Part shown: positions 14,639-20,782 of the stretch, piece by piece
Position numbering within the stretch: position 1 is the first letter of the stretch
Layout of the letters: the number at the start of each line of letters is the position of its first letter
Source of the DNA: Clostridiales bacterium
Lineage (GTDB): Bacteria > Bacillota > Clostridia > Oscillospirales > Oscillospiraceae
DNA: 20,782 bases
Direction of reading: 5' to 3'
Assembly: GCA_004555655.1 (NCBI GenBank)
Contig: SFHJ01000030.1
Location: 1 to 20,782, forward strand
Program-made: the position numbers and the translations under genes
Notes under the pieces: generated by a model
What the model saw: the letters and a program-made list of their open reading frames with translations, nothing else
Database searches by the model: none
What the model was told of the DNA's origin: nothing

Positions 14639-16012
14639 TCAGCGCGCCCGCTGTGGAGCGGCACTGTCTTTTCGCGTCAGATTATTGATCCAGTGGAAGC
14701 GGTTGACGCGGATGGCTGCCGGGACGCATTTGAATACCTGATCTGCGTTGAGGCAGATCACGACCGCGACCGGAGGCCAATTCCAGTTGAACGCGGCCAG
14801 ATAGCTCACTGGCAGCACAATGCCCCAGATGGAAATCAGATCCAGAATCATTCCGTAACGGGTATCTCCGCCGCCCCGCAGGATCCCGGCGTTCACCGGC
14901 ATTTGATAGGACATGGTGAAGAGCACCACGCACTGGATCAGAATGAATGTGCTGGCAAGCTGATACGTCTCGTCAGAGATCTGGTACATACTCAAAAGCG
15001 GCAGGCGGATGATAAACAGCGCCGCGGCAAGACACAGGCCGATGCACAGGAACATAACCTGCATGGTCCGCACCATCGACCGCAGCCGCGCGCCATCGCC
15101 CTGACCAATCTGCTTGCCCACCAGGATGGAAGCGGCTGTGCAGGCACCGACAGAGGTAACTTTCAGGAGCAGAAATACCGTTGAAGAGATGGAATAGGCC
15201 GTCATGGCGCTTGCCGCCATGTGACCCAGGAAGGCGGTCTGCATGGCATTGGAGACGCCCCAGATGACAGCCTGTACCAGAATGGGATAATCCACCCGGA
15301 GGAAGTCTTTCAAAAGCGTCCGGTCGAGATGCAGCAGATCTCCCAGCCGCAGACGCAGCTTTTTGTCGAACCGGAAGACATAGACACAAACCAGAACAAA
15401 CTCCAAAATGCGGGCAGTCAGCGTGCCGATGGCAGCACCGCGGACGCCCAGCTCGGGAAGGCCGAAACGGCCGGGGATCAGCAGGAAATTCATGCTGCAG
15501 TTGACCACCAGAGAGACAGAGGAAACAACCAGTGCCAGGCGAACCGTTTCCACGCTTCGCATTGCGCCGAGCAGGATTGTCGTCATGGCAAAAAACAGAT
15601 AGGTGAAACGGATGATCCGAAGATAGCGCACACCCTCGGCAATAATGGCCTCGTCGTCTACGAACAGGCGCACCAACCATTGTGGGCACAGCGTTGCAAG
15701 AACGAACATGCCCACGGCGAACAGGATCTCCAGCAACAGGCCGATGGCGCTCAGCGCGCGGATTGGCTCCAGCCGCTTCTGCCCCCAGTACTGACTGGAC
15801 AGAACGATCATGCCGTTGTTCAATCCGTAAACGATCTGCTGAACGACAAACTGGATCATGTTAACAGCCGCCACACCAGCAAGGGCCGTCTCAGAATAGC
15901 TGCCGATCATCACGTTGTCGGCCAGATTGACACTGAGGATGACGGCCTGTTCCAGAATCAGCGTGCCGGCCAGACTCCAGAACAAGCGGTAGAATGACTT
16001 TTCGTGGATCAT
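14639..16012 (-). CDS. MATE-family multidrug/metabolite exporter
   Basis: A 457-residue membrane protein with about twelve hydrophobic segments in two repeats, the size and layout of Na+- or H+-coupled MATE transporters (NorM/DinF-like). Typical stretches are FWSLAGTLILEQAVILSVN, LADNVMIG, QYWGQKR, PVNAGILRGGGDTRYGM and a C-terminal WIN. The start at 16012 follows GGAGGG five bases upstream and gives the normal N-terminus MIHEKSFYRLFW. The open frame runs on to 16351, but those 113 extra codons come from the leader and repeat DNA and are not family sequence. A promoter lies about 150 bp upstream, and a terminator follows. It faces the sugar operon and need not belong to it. The substrate is unknown. 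Confidence 0.92.
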   Translation of the reverse strand: MIHEKSFYRLFWSLAGTLILEQAVILSVNLADNVMIGSYSETALAGVAAVNMIQFVVQQIVYGLNNGMIVLSSQYWGQKRLEPIRALSAIGLLLEILFAVGMFVLATLCPQWLVRLFVDDEAIIAEGVRYLRIIRFTYLFFAMTTILLGAMRSVETVRLALVVSSVSLVVNCSMNFLLIPGRFGLPELGVRGAAIGTLTARILEFVLVCVYVFRFDKKLRLRLGDLLHLDRTLLKDFLRVDYPILVQAVIWGVSNAMQTAFLGHMAASAMTAYSISSTVFLLLKVTSVGACTAASILVGKQIGQGDGARLRSMVRTMQVMFLCIGLCLAAALFIIRLPLLSMYQISDETYQLASTFILIQCVVLFTMSYQMPVNAGILRGGGDTRYGMILDLISIWGIVLPVSYLAAFNWNWPPVAVVICLNADQVFKCVPAAIRVNRFHWINNLTRKDSAAPQRAR

Positions 16013-16169
16013 AATAGCCCTCCATTGCCGGGGTTCCGGGTGGACTTCAGGCGGACACAGGACGAAGGCCACCGTGAATACAAGGGCCGCGCCGGATGCT
16101 CTGGAGTTCATTCGGTATTCCGCGTTCGCCGCCTGCCGCCCGGTGGGCATGGGCTGGGCGATTGTCTTC

Positions 16170-16198
16170 ATTCTAGCAAACCCAAAATGGGAAATCAA
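16170..16198 (-). promoter_or_regulatory. Sigma-A-type promoter of the MATE gene
   Basis: On the minus strand TTGATT (16193-16198) and TAGAAT (16170-16175) are separated by exactly 17 bp, matching 4/6 and 5/6 of the consensus boxes. Transcription would begin near 16163 and give a leader of about 150 nt. The -35 box directly abuts a large palindrome at 16199-16230. Confidence 0.55.
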
Positions 16199-16230
16199 GG
16201 GCAACACCGCGCAATTGCGCGGTGCTGCCC
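16199..16230. repeat. 32-bp palindrome, related to the ends of the foldback element
   Basis: Two 16-bp arms pair with a single mismatch and no true loop (GGGCAACACCGCGCAA, then its near-complement). The core GGCAACACCGCGCA is identical to the terminal repeat of the element at 3792-3960, so this looks like two fused ends without the interior. No T-run follows on either strand. Confidence 0.75.
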
Positions 16231-16314
16231 AAGCTTTGGTATTGGCGCAAGGAGGGTATGGGCTTGCCGTGGATGGACATGCCAATGAAAGACGCAAATG
16301 GAGTTTGGAAACGG

Positions 16315-16360
16315 CTGCTTTTTCAGGGGAATGCTGCAAATACGCGCACATCCTGCCCGC
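16315..16360. repeat. 46-bp dispersed repeat, copy B
   Basis: The second copy of the repeat at 3727-3772 (43 of 46 bases identical, same orientation). It lies 15 bp after the adenine deaminase stop and 84 bp from the palindrome at 16199-16230. No separate terminator of the deaminase is visible, so this repeat region may hold its transcript end. Confidence 0.8.
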
Positions 16361-16375
16361 CGTGTCAAATTCGGA

Positions 16376-18112
16376 TCAGATGTACTGCTGGGTGATGACG
16401 TCGATAACACCGCGCGTGGTGATGCGAAGGCTGGGGATGACGGGCAGCGCCATGAAGCTGAGCGTCATAAACGGGTCGATCCCGCGGCTTACGCCGAGCC
16501 GGAACGCCGCGTCCTTGGCGGCTTCCAGCTCACGGTTGACGTCCAGCAGCGGCCGGTCGCTCATGATGCCCGCGATTTCGAGCACGACCTCGCCCCGGAC
16601 CTGCTCGTTCTCCACAACCACGATGCCGCCGTGGTTTTCTGCGATCCGGTTGGCGGCGAAGGCCATGTCGCGCGAGTTTGTGCCGACGACGATGATATTG
16701 TGCGAGTCGTGCGAGATGCTCGTCGCCACCGCGCCGGATTTGAGCCCGTAGCCCTGGATATAGCCGAGGCCGATGTGGTTCGTGTTCTTATGGCGCTCGA
16801 TGACGGCAATCTTCAGGATGTCCTTCTCCAGATCGACGTGGTCGGCGTAGCCGTTGTCGGTCGTGACAATCTCGCCGGGCACCATGCCGATGACGCCGCG
16901 CTGGCGCTGGTCGCGGAAGTCGTCCTCCACCAGATGGCGCACATGGAACGTGTCGTGCGCGCGCTGGTCGAGATATTCCTCGATCTGCGGCGCTGCGAAG
17001 TCCTTGAGTTCGCCGTGGTCGTAGTACAGCTCACCCTTTTTGAACACCATTTCGACGTTGAAGTCCTTGAAGTTGTCGATGACGGCGAAGTCAGCCAGAT
17101 AGCCCGGCGCGATGGCGCCGCGGTTATTGAGCAGGAAGTAGCGCGCGGCGTGGTGGCACGCGACCTTGACGGCCACGATGGGGTCGACGCCGTAGACGTT
17201 GATGGCCTGCTTGACAATATAGTCGATGTGGCCCTTTTCGAGCAAATCCGACGGGTGCTTGTCGTCGGTGCAGAACATGCAGCGCTCGGCATACTGCGGC
17301 GTGAGCAGCGGCGCAAGCGCCTCAAGGTTGCGCGCGGCCGTGCCCTCGCGCACCATGATGAACTGCCCTCGGTAGAGCTTCTCCAGAGCGTCCTCTTTCG
17401 TTGAGCACTCGTGGTCGGAATACACGCCCGCGGCCACGTAGGCATCCAGATCCTTGCCCACAAGGCCGGGCGCGTGGCCGTCAATCTTCTTATGGTGCGC
17501 CTGCGAGGCGACGATCTTCGAGACAACCTCGGCGTCGTTGTGGATGATGCCGTAGGCGTTCATCATCTCGGCCAGGCCCTGTACGCGCGGATAGTCGTAG
17601 AACGAGTCGATGGCGCGGTAGTCGAGATTTGCGCCCGATTCGTCCATCGGCGTAGCCGGTACGCACGACGGCAGCATGAAGCGCACGTCGATGGGAAGGC
17701 CCTCGGTGGCCTGGAACATGTAGTCGATGCCGTCGGTGCCCATGACGTTGGTGATCTCGTGCGGGTCGGTGATGACGGTGGTGGTGCCGTGCGGCAGCGT
17801 CGCGCGGGCAAATTCACGCGGGGAAACAAGGCTGGACTCGAGATGGATATGTGCGTCGATGAAGCCGGGACAGACGATCTTGCCGGTCATATCGATCTCG
17901 CGCGCGCCGTCATATTCGCCAAGGCCCACGATCAGGCCGTTTGCCACGGCGATGTCGCACGTGCGCAGCTGGTTGGAAAACACACAGACATAGGTTGCAT
18001 TCTTCAAGACAAGATCGGCCTTCTGCCGGCCGGAGGCCGCCTCGATGACGCGCTGCTTTTTCAGTAGTTTCCGCTGGATCTTGCCTGCATAGCTCTCGGT
18101 GGGTGCTGCCAT
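16376..18112 (-). CDS. ade: Adenine deaminase
   Basis: A 578-residue amidohydrolase that converts adenine to hypoxanthine and ammonia for purine salvage. The metal-dependent core is clear: GFIDAHIHLESS with His88 and His90, the ITDPHEI motif with His118, then MFCTDDKHPSDLLEKGHID. The C-terminal family domain shows SISHDSHNIIVVGTNSRDM and ends in the adenine-deaminase block DPFMTLSFMALPVIPSLRITTRGV. The length matches AdeC of Bacillus (577). I chose the ATG at 18112 because AGAAAGG lies 9 bp before it; the alternative ATG at 18121 overlaps that site. A strong promoter lies upstream. I see no purine riboswitch in the short leader of about 50 nt. Confidence 0.94.
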   Translation of the reverse strand: MAAPTESYAGKIQRKLLKKQRVIEAASGRQKADLVLKNATYVCVFSNQLRTCDIAVANGLIVGLGEYDGAREIDMTGKIVCPGFIDAHIHLESSLVSPREFARATLPHGTTTVITDPHEITNVMGTDGIDYMFQATEGLPIDVRFMLPSCVPATPMDESGANLDYRAIDSFYDYPRVQGLAEMMNAYGIIHNDAEVVSKIVASQAHHKKIDGHAPGLVGKDLDAYVAAGVYSDHECSTKEDALEKLYRGQFIMVREGTAARNLEALAPLLTPQYAERCMFCTDDKHPSDLLEKGHIDYIVKQAINVYGVDPIVAVKVACHHAARYFLLNNRGAIAPGYLADFAVIDNFKDFNVEMVFKKGELYYDHGELKDFAAPQIEEYLDQRAHDTFHVRHLVEDDFRDQRQRGVIGMVPGEIVTTDNGYADHVDLEKDILKIAVIERHKNTNHIGLGYIQGYGLKSGAVATSISHDSHNIIVVGTNSRDMAFAANRIAENHGGIVVVENEQVRGEVVLEIAGIMSDRPLLDVNRELEAAKDAAFRLGVSRGIDPFMTLSFMALPVIPSLRITTRGVIDVITQQYI

Positions 18113-18170
18113 GACAATCATCCTTTCTGCGTTTTGCGTTCAGTTTTGCTTCTGACTGATATTAGACAAA

Positions 18171-18199
18171 ATTATATCACGTTCCGCTGCCCGTGTCCA
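18171..18199 (-). promoter_or_regulatory. Strong sigma-A promoter of adenine deaminase
   Basis: On the minus strand TGGACA (18194-18199) and a perfect TATAAT (18171-18176) are 17 bp apart, and TGA before the -10 makes it an extended box. Transcription would start near 18164. Confidence 0.75.
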
Positions 18200-18240
18200 T
18201 GTTCAATTTCGCCGAACTTTGTATCCCAATTTTTCCATTC

Positions 18241-18269
18241 TGTACAGCAGGGGAAAAATATGATACACT
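18241..18269 (+). promoter_or_regulatory. Promoter of the queH block
   Basis: TGTACA (18241-18246) and TACACT (18264-18269) are 17 bp apart, each matching 4/6 of the consensus, with an extended TGA before the -10. It points to queH, about 60 bp downstream, and is divergent from the adenine deaminase promoter. Confidence 0.45.
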
Positions 18270-18332
18270 AATGCTCAGAAAAGCCCGAATTCTGGTTCGC
18301 GGCTTTGGCAAGGACAGAAAGGAGGCCGGCGC

Positions 18333-18878
18333 ATGAAGCTCCTGATGCACATCTGCTGCGCGCCGTGCGCGAACATGCCGATCGATGCGCTGCGCGCCGA
18401 CGGGGTCGCGCTCACCGGCTACTGGTATAACCCCAACATCCATCCCTTTACCGAATACCGCGCCCGGCGCAACTGCCTGCAGGAGTATGCAAAGACGATT
18501 GCGCTGCCGCTTCTGGTGCGCGACGACTATGGCCTTCGCCCGTTTGTGCGCGCGGTGGCGGACGATATCGCGGGCCGCTGCGTCAGGTGCTACGAGATGC
18601 GCCTGTTTGAAACGGCGCGCGCGGCCAGGGACGGCGGCTTTGACGCGTTTACGTCGTCGCTGTTTATCAGTCCCTATCAAAATCATGAGCTGATGCGCGA
18701 GGTAGCCTACCGCGCGGCGGAGCAGTTTGGTGTGGAGTTTTTCTATCAGGACTTTCGTCCCATGTTCTGCGACGGGCAGGCGCGCGCGCGGGAGCTGGGC
18801 TTTTACATGCAGAAATACTGCGGCTGCGTCTTTTCCGAGCAGGAGCGGTATTTGAAGCCCTCGAAGATCATCGGCTGA
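18333..18878 (+). CDS. queH: Epoxyqueuosine reductase QueH
   Basis: A 181-residue protein of the former DUF208 family, which carries out the last step of queuosine tRNA modification (epoxyqueuosine to queuosine) with an Fe-S cluster, replacing the unrelated QueG. The family cysteines are all visible: HICCAPC (Cys8, Cys9, Cys12), RCVRCYEMRL (Cys83, Cys86) and YCGCVFSE (Cys163, Cys165). Also present are GYWYNPNIHPFTEY and TSSLFISPYQNHE. AAAGGAGG precedes the ATG. The next gene starts 22 bp downstream. No other queuosine genes are in the window. Confidence 0.94.
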   Translation: MKLLMHICCAPCANMPIDALRADGVALTGYWYNPNIHPFTEYRARRNCLQEYAKTIALPLLVRDDYGLRPFVRAVADDIAGRCVRCYEMRLFETARAARDGGFDAFTSSLFISPYQNHELMREVAYRAAEQFGVEFFYQDFRPMFCDGQARARELGFYMQKYCGCVFSEQERYLKPSKIIG

Positions 18879-18899
18879 CGCGCGGAAAGGAGAACGCCT

Positions 18900-19703
18900 A
18901 TGACCACGTGTATCAAATGCGGCCGGCCGGTCGCCGACGGCGAGCTGTTCTGCGCGCAGTGCGGCCTGAACCCCGGCGAGCTGGAACCCGATACCGAGCG
19001 GCCAGAGCGGCCGGTCATGCCCGCCGGGCGGATGCAGAAGCCGCAGAAGGCGGCACCGAAGCCGGCGCCGAAAAAACCCGAAAGCACCCCGGCCAAGCCG
19101 CGCGCGGGCTTCCGCGCGGGCTTTGCCGTCATGTGCGTGCTGTGCGCGGCTCTGGCAGGCTTGCTGGCATGGCAGTTTTCCACGCAGGCGCGGCAGCGTG
19201 TGGCGCTGCGCGTGCGCGAGGCCGAGCTGGATGAGCGCGAGCACACGATGGACGATCTGCAGTTGGAGCTGGAGGCGCGCACGGCCGAGCTGGACGAGGC
19301 CAACGCGCAGCTTACCGAGCAGCAGAAGAAGATCGACAGCCTGCAGAATACCGTGAACGCGGCCGAGAGCTCGATGAACCAGACGCAGTATGACATGACT
19401 GCCCAAAAGGCGCACATGAGCGAGCTGGAGCAGGAAAACGCGGAGCTGCAGGCCGCGGCAGAGGAGCTGGCCGGCAGCATCCGGACGCTGACGGAGCAGA
19501 ACGAAGCGCTGGCGCAAACGAACGGCACGCTGCAGAAAAAAGCCGAGTTCATGGACAGCTACGTTGTGTTCGTCGAGGACGACGGCACAGGCTACTTCCA
19601 TAAATATGACTGCCCGCGCTTTGCACAGAGGAGCTTCTGGGCCTACAGCCGCAAGCTGGCCGAGAAAAACCACTATACCCCATGCCCCGACTGCTTTGGC
19701 TGA
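18900..19703 (+). CDS. Zinc-ribbon, single-span coiled-coil protein of unknown function
   Basis: I do not recognise this protein as a named family. Its 267 residues form four parts. First comes a double-Cys zinc ribbon, CIKCGRP...FCAQCG (Cys4, Cys7, Cys18, Cys21). Second is a Pro/Lys-rich linker (about 28-70). Third is one membrane helix (about 74-92, FAVMCVLCAALAGLLAWQF) and a long heptad-like coiled coil (about 95-218, rich in Glu, Gln, Leu and Ala). Last is a compact C-terminal domain (220-267) with His234, Cys238, Cys262 and Cys265 in GYFHKYDCPRF...YTPCPDC, which looks like a second metal site. With the Lys/Arg-rich side inside, the coiled coil and second metal domain would lie outside the cell. 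GAAAGGAG precedes the start. It lies between queH and an AEC transporter. Confidence 0.85.
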   Translation: MTTCIKCGRPVADGELFCAQCGLNPGELEPDTERPERPVMPAGRMQKPQKAAPKPAPKKPESTPAKPRAGFRAGFAVMCVLCAALAGLLAWQFSTQARQRVALRVREAELDEREHTMDDLQLELEARTAELDEANAQLTEQQKKIDSLQNTVNAAESSMNQTQYDMTAQKAHMSELEQENAELQAAAEELAGSIRTLTEQNEALAQTNGTLQKKAEFMDSYVVFVEDDGTGYFHKYDCPRFAQRSFWAYSRKLAEKNHYTPCPDCFG

Positions 19704-19723
19704 GATGCAAGGAGACGAAGAAG

Positions 19724-20647
19724 ATGAATCTGTCTGCAATGCTGGACAAGATGGTCGTGCTGTTTATCGCCATTCTGGTGGGCTATCTCATCACGAAGCT
19801 GGGCGTCATCAACAAGGACGCGAACAAGGTGCTCTCGGCGCTGATCGTGAATCTGGCAAATCCACTGCTGATTTTGTCGTCGGTCATGACCGGCGAACGG
19901 CTGCTCACCAATGTGCAGGTGCTCGAGCTCACAGGCGTGGCCGCGCTGTGCTACGCGTTTCTGATCGGCACGAGCTTTCTCATCCCGCGCATTTTGCGCG
20001 CACCGAAGCAGGACGCGGGCATCTACCGGTTGATGTACATATTTTCCAACATCGGCTACATCGGTTACCCGGTCGTAAGCGCGCTGTTTGGCCCCAGCGC
20101 GGTGTTCTATGCCACGGTGTTCGTGCTGCTGTTCCAGGTGCTGTGCTGGAGCTACGGCGTGCATCTGGCCAAGGGCGAGGGGCGCTTCCGGTTTTCGTTT
20201 TCAGTGATGAAATCGCCGTGCATCATCGCGGCGCTGCTGGCCTACGTGATCTATTTCACCGGCCTGCGCCTGCCCGCGGTTCTGGAGGAATCGGTGTCGT
20301 TCCTCGGCTCTCTGACTACGCCCCTGTGCATGCTGGTCATCGGATGCTCGCTGGCGCAGATGCCGCTCAAAACGGTGTTCTCGCGCTGGCGTGTGTATGT
20401 GCTCGCAGCCGTGAAGATGCTGCTGGTGCCGGTGCTCGCCTATGCACTTTTGCACCGGTTCGTGACAAATGAGCTGATTCTGGGCGTGACCATCGTCATT
20501 CTCAGCATGCCTGTGGCCACCAACGTGCCCATCATCTGTTGCCAGTGCAATCAGGATGAGGATCTCGGCGCATCGGGCGTGTTTCTGACCACGCTTTTGA
20601 GCATCGTCAGCATTCCGCTCATCATGCAGCTGCTGTTCGGGGCATAA
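19724..20647 (+). CDS. AEC (auxin efflux carrier) family transporter
   Basis: A 307-residue inner-membrane protein with about ten hydrophobic segments, the size of bacterial AEC/BART-superfamily carriers that move malate, other organic acids or similar solutes. The N-terminus VLFIAILVGYLITKLGVINK and the half-way motif YIFSNIGYIGYPVVSALFG are typical, as are the polar helix ends TTPLCMLVIGCSLAQMPL and PVATNVPIICCQCNQDEDLG near the C-terminus. The ATG at 19724 follows AAGGAG at 9 bp; the open frame to 19682 only overlaps the gene before. It is the last gene of the queH block and is closed by a strong terminator. The substrate cannot be read from sequence. Confidence 0.92.
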   Translation: MNLSAMLDKMVVLFIAILVGYLITKLGVINKDANKVLSALIVNLANPLLILSSVMTGERLLTNVQVLELTGVAALCYAFLIGTSFLIPRILRAPKQDAGIYRLMYIFSNIGYIGYPVVSALFGPSAVFYATVFVLLFQVLCWSYGVHLAKGEGRFRFSFSVMKSPCIIAALLAYVIYFTGLRLPAVLEESVSFLGSLTTPLCMLVIGCSLAQMPLKTVFSRWRVYVLAAVKMLLVPVLAYALLHRFVTNELILGVTIVILSMPVATNVPIICCQCNQDEDLGASGVFLTTLLSIVSIPLIMQLLFGA

Positions 20648-20689
20648 GCGAGCGCCCCGCAGGGGTTGGTGGGGGTTCGTAAGACAGTT

Positions 20690-20726
20690 AAACCGACCTA
20701 TGGTTACGATCATAGGTCGGTTTTTA
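20690..20726 (+). terminator. Rho-independent terminator after the AEC transporter
   Basis: A perfect 13-bp stem (AAACCGACCTATG at 20690-20702, complement at 20711-20723) has an 8-nt loop and a T-run that continues to 20725. It lies 42 bp after the stop codon. Confidence 0.92.
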
Positions 20727-20755
20727 TGTTATGTACTGGCGCGGCAGCGCCCAGG

Positions 20756-20776
20756 GCTCCCTTGTGTAAAGGGAGC
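20756..20776. repeat. Hairpin repeat at the window edge, incomplete
   Basis: GCTCCCTT (20756-20763) and AAGGGAGC (20769-20776) form a perfect 8-bp stem with a 5-nt loop, flanked by GGG and TGTCAG. It resembles the ends of small dispersed elements common in gut Clostridia and probably continues beyond the window. Confidence 0.4.
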
Positions 20777-20782
20777 TGTCAG

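Noticed and set aside
14438..14664. A minus-strand frame with a GIAAQFGVPL stretch that faintly recalls a LysM domain
   Set aside because: The frame runs through two hairpins and into the MATE 3' end, has no Shine-Dalgarno site, and the resemblance covers only about ten residues.
16013..16351. 113-codon N-terminal extension of the MATE protein
   Set aside because: The extension is leader and repeat DNA; a good ribosome site and a family-typical N-terminus lie at 16012, and the predicted promoter starts inside the extension.
18113..18163. Purine riboswitch in the adenine deaminase leader
   Set aside because: The leader from the predicted start is only about 50 nt and shows no three-way junction or terminator pair.
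1..20782. CRISPR array, tRNA or rRNA genes
   Set aside because: No regularly spaced direct repeats and no tRNA- or rRNA-like sequence were seen on reading either strand.

Overview
The window looks like chromosomal DNA of a GC-rich, endospore-forming Firmicute, probably a gut Clostridia of the Oscillospiraceae/Ruminococcaceae type. This rests on spoVT, a RicT (PSP1-domain) gene next to holB, queH, clostridial-style Shine-Dalgarno sites and a DUF4368-type serine recombinase. The species is inferred, not shown.

Layout. (1) 1-538: the C-terminal part of a large serine recombinase, the edge of a mobile element that extends left of the window. (2) 611-3684: a minus-strand housekeeping block. holB and ricT form an operon with an extended -10 promoter and a terminator; spoVT lies upstream with its own terminator. 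(3) 3727-3960: a dispersed 46-bp repeat and a 169-bp foldback (MITE-like) element. (4) about 3991-5189: a truncated lacI-type regulator (minus) abuts a truncated sugar-ABC ATPase (plus). Both genes lost their 5' halves at one junction near 4430. (5) 4371-14437: a tightly spaced plus-strand operon. It holds the ATPase remnant, two RbsC-type permeases, a PIG-L deacetylase, a DegT-type aminotransferase, three different Gfo/Idh/MocA oxidoreductases, a creatininase-family amidohydrolase and a XylA-like isomerase, and ends in a strong hairpin. (6) 14566-18199: a MATE exporter and an adenine deaminase, both on the minus strand, with promoters. Between them lies a second repeat region that shares its sequence parts with region 3. 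(7) 18241-20726: a plus-strand block of queH, an unknown zinc-ribbon/coiled-coil membrane protein and an AEC-family transporter, closed by a classic terminator. The window ends in part of another hairpin repeat.

The most interesting part is the 10-kb operon. Its enzymes make sense together as a pathway for an N-acylated amino sugar or aminocyclitol: import, N-deacylation, transamination to or from a ketone, several NAD(P)-linked oxidations or reductions, amide or lactam hydrolysis, and aldose-ketose isomerisation. I do not recognise this combination as a described pathway; the substrate and the direction (catabolic or biosynthetic) are open. As written, the locus has lost its regulator's DNA-binding half, its promoter region and the canonical half of the ATPase. 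No solute-binding protein is visible. Either this strain carries a recent deletion or the junction is an assembly error.
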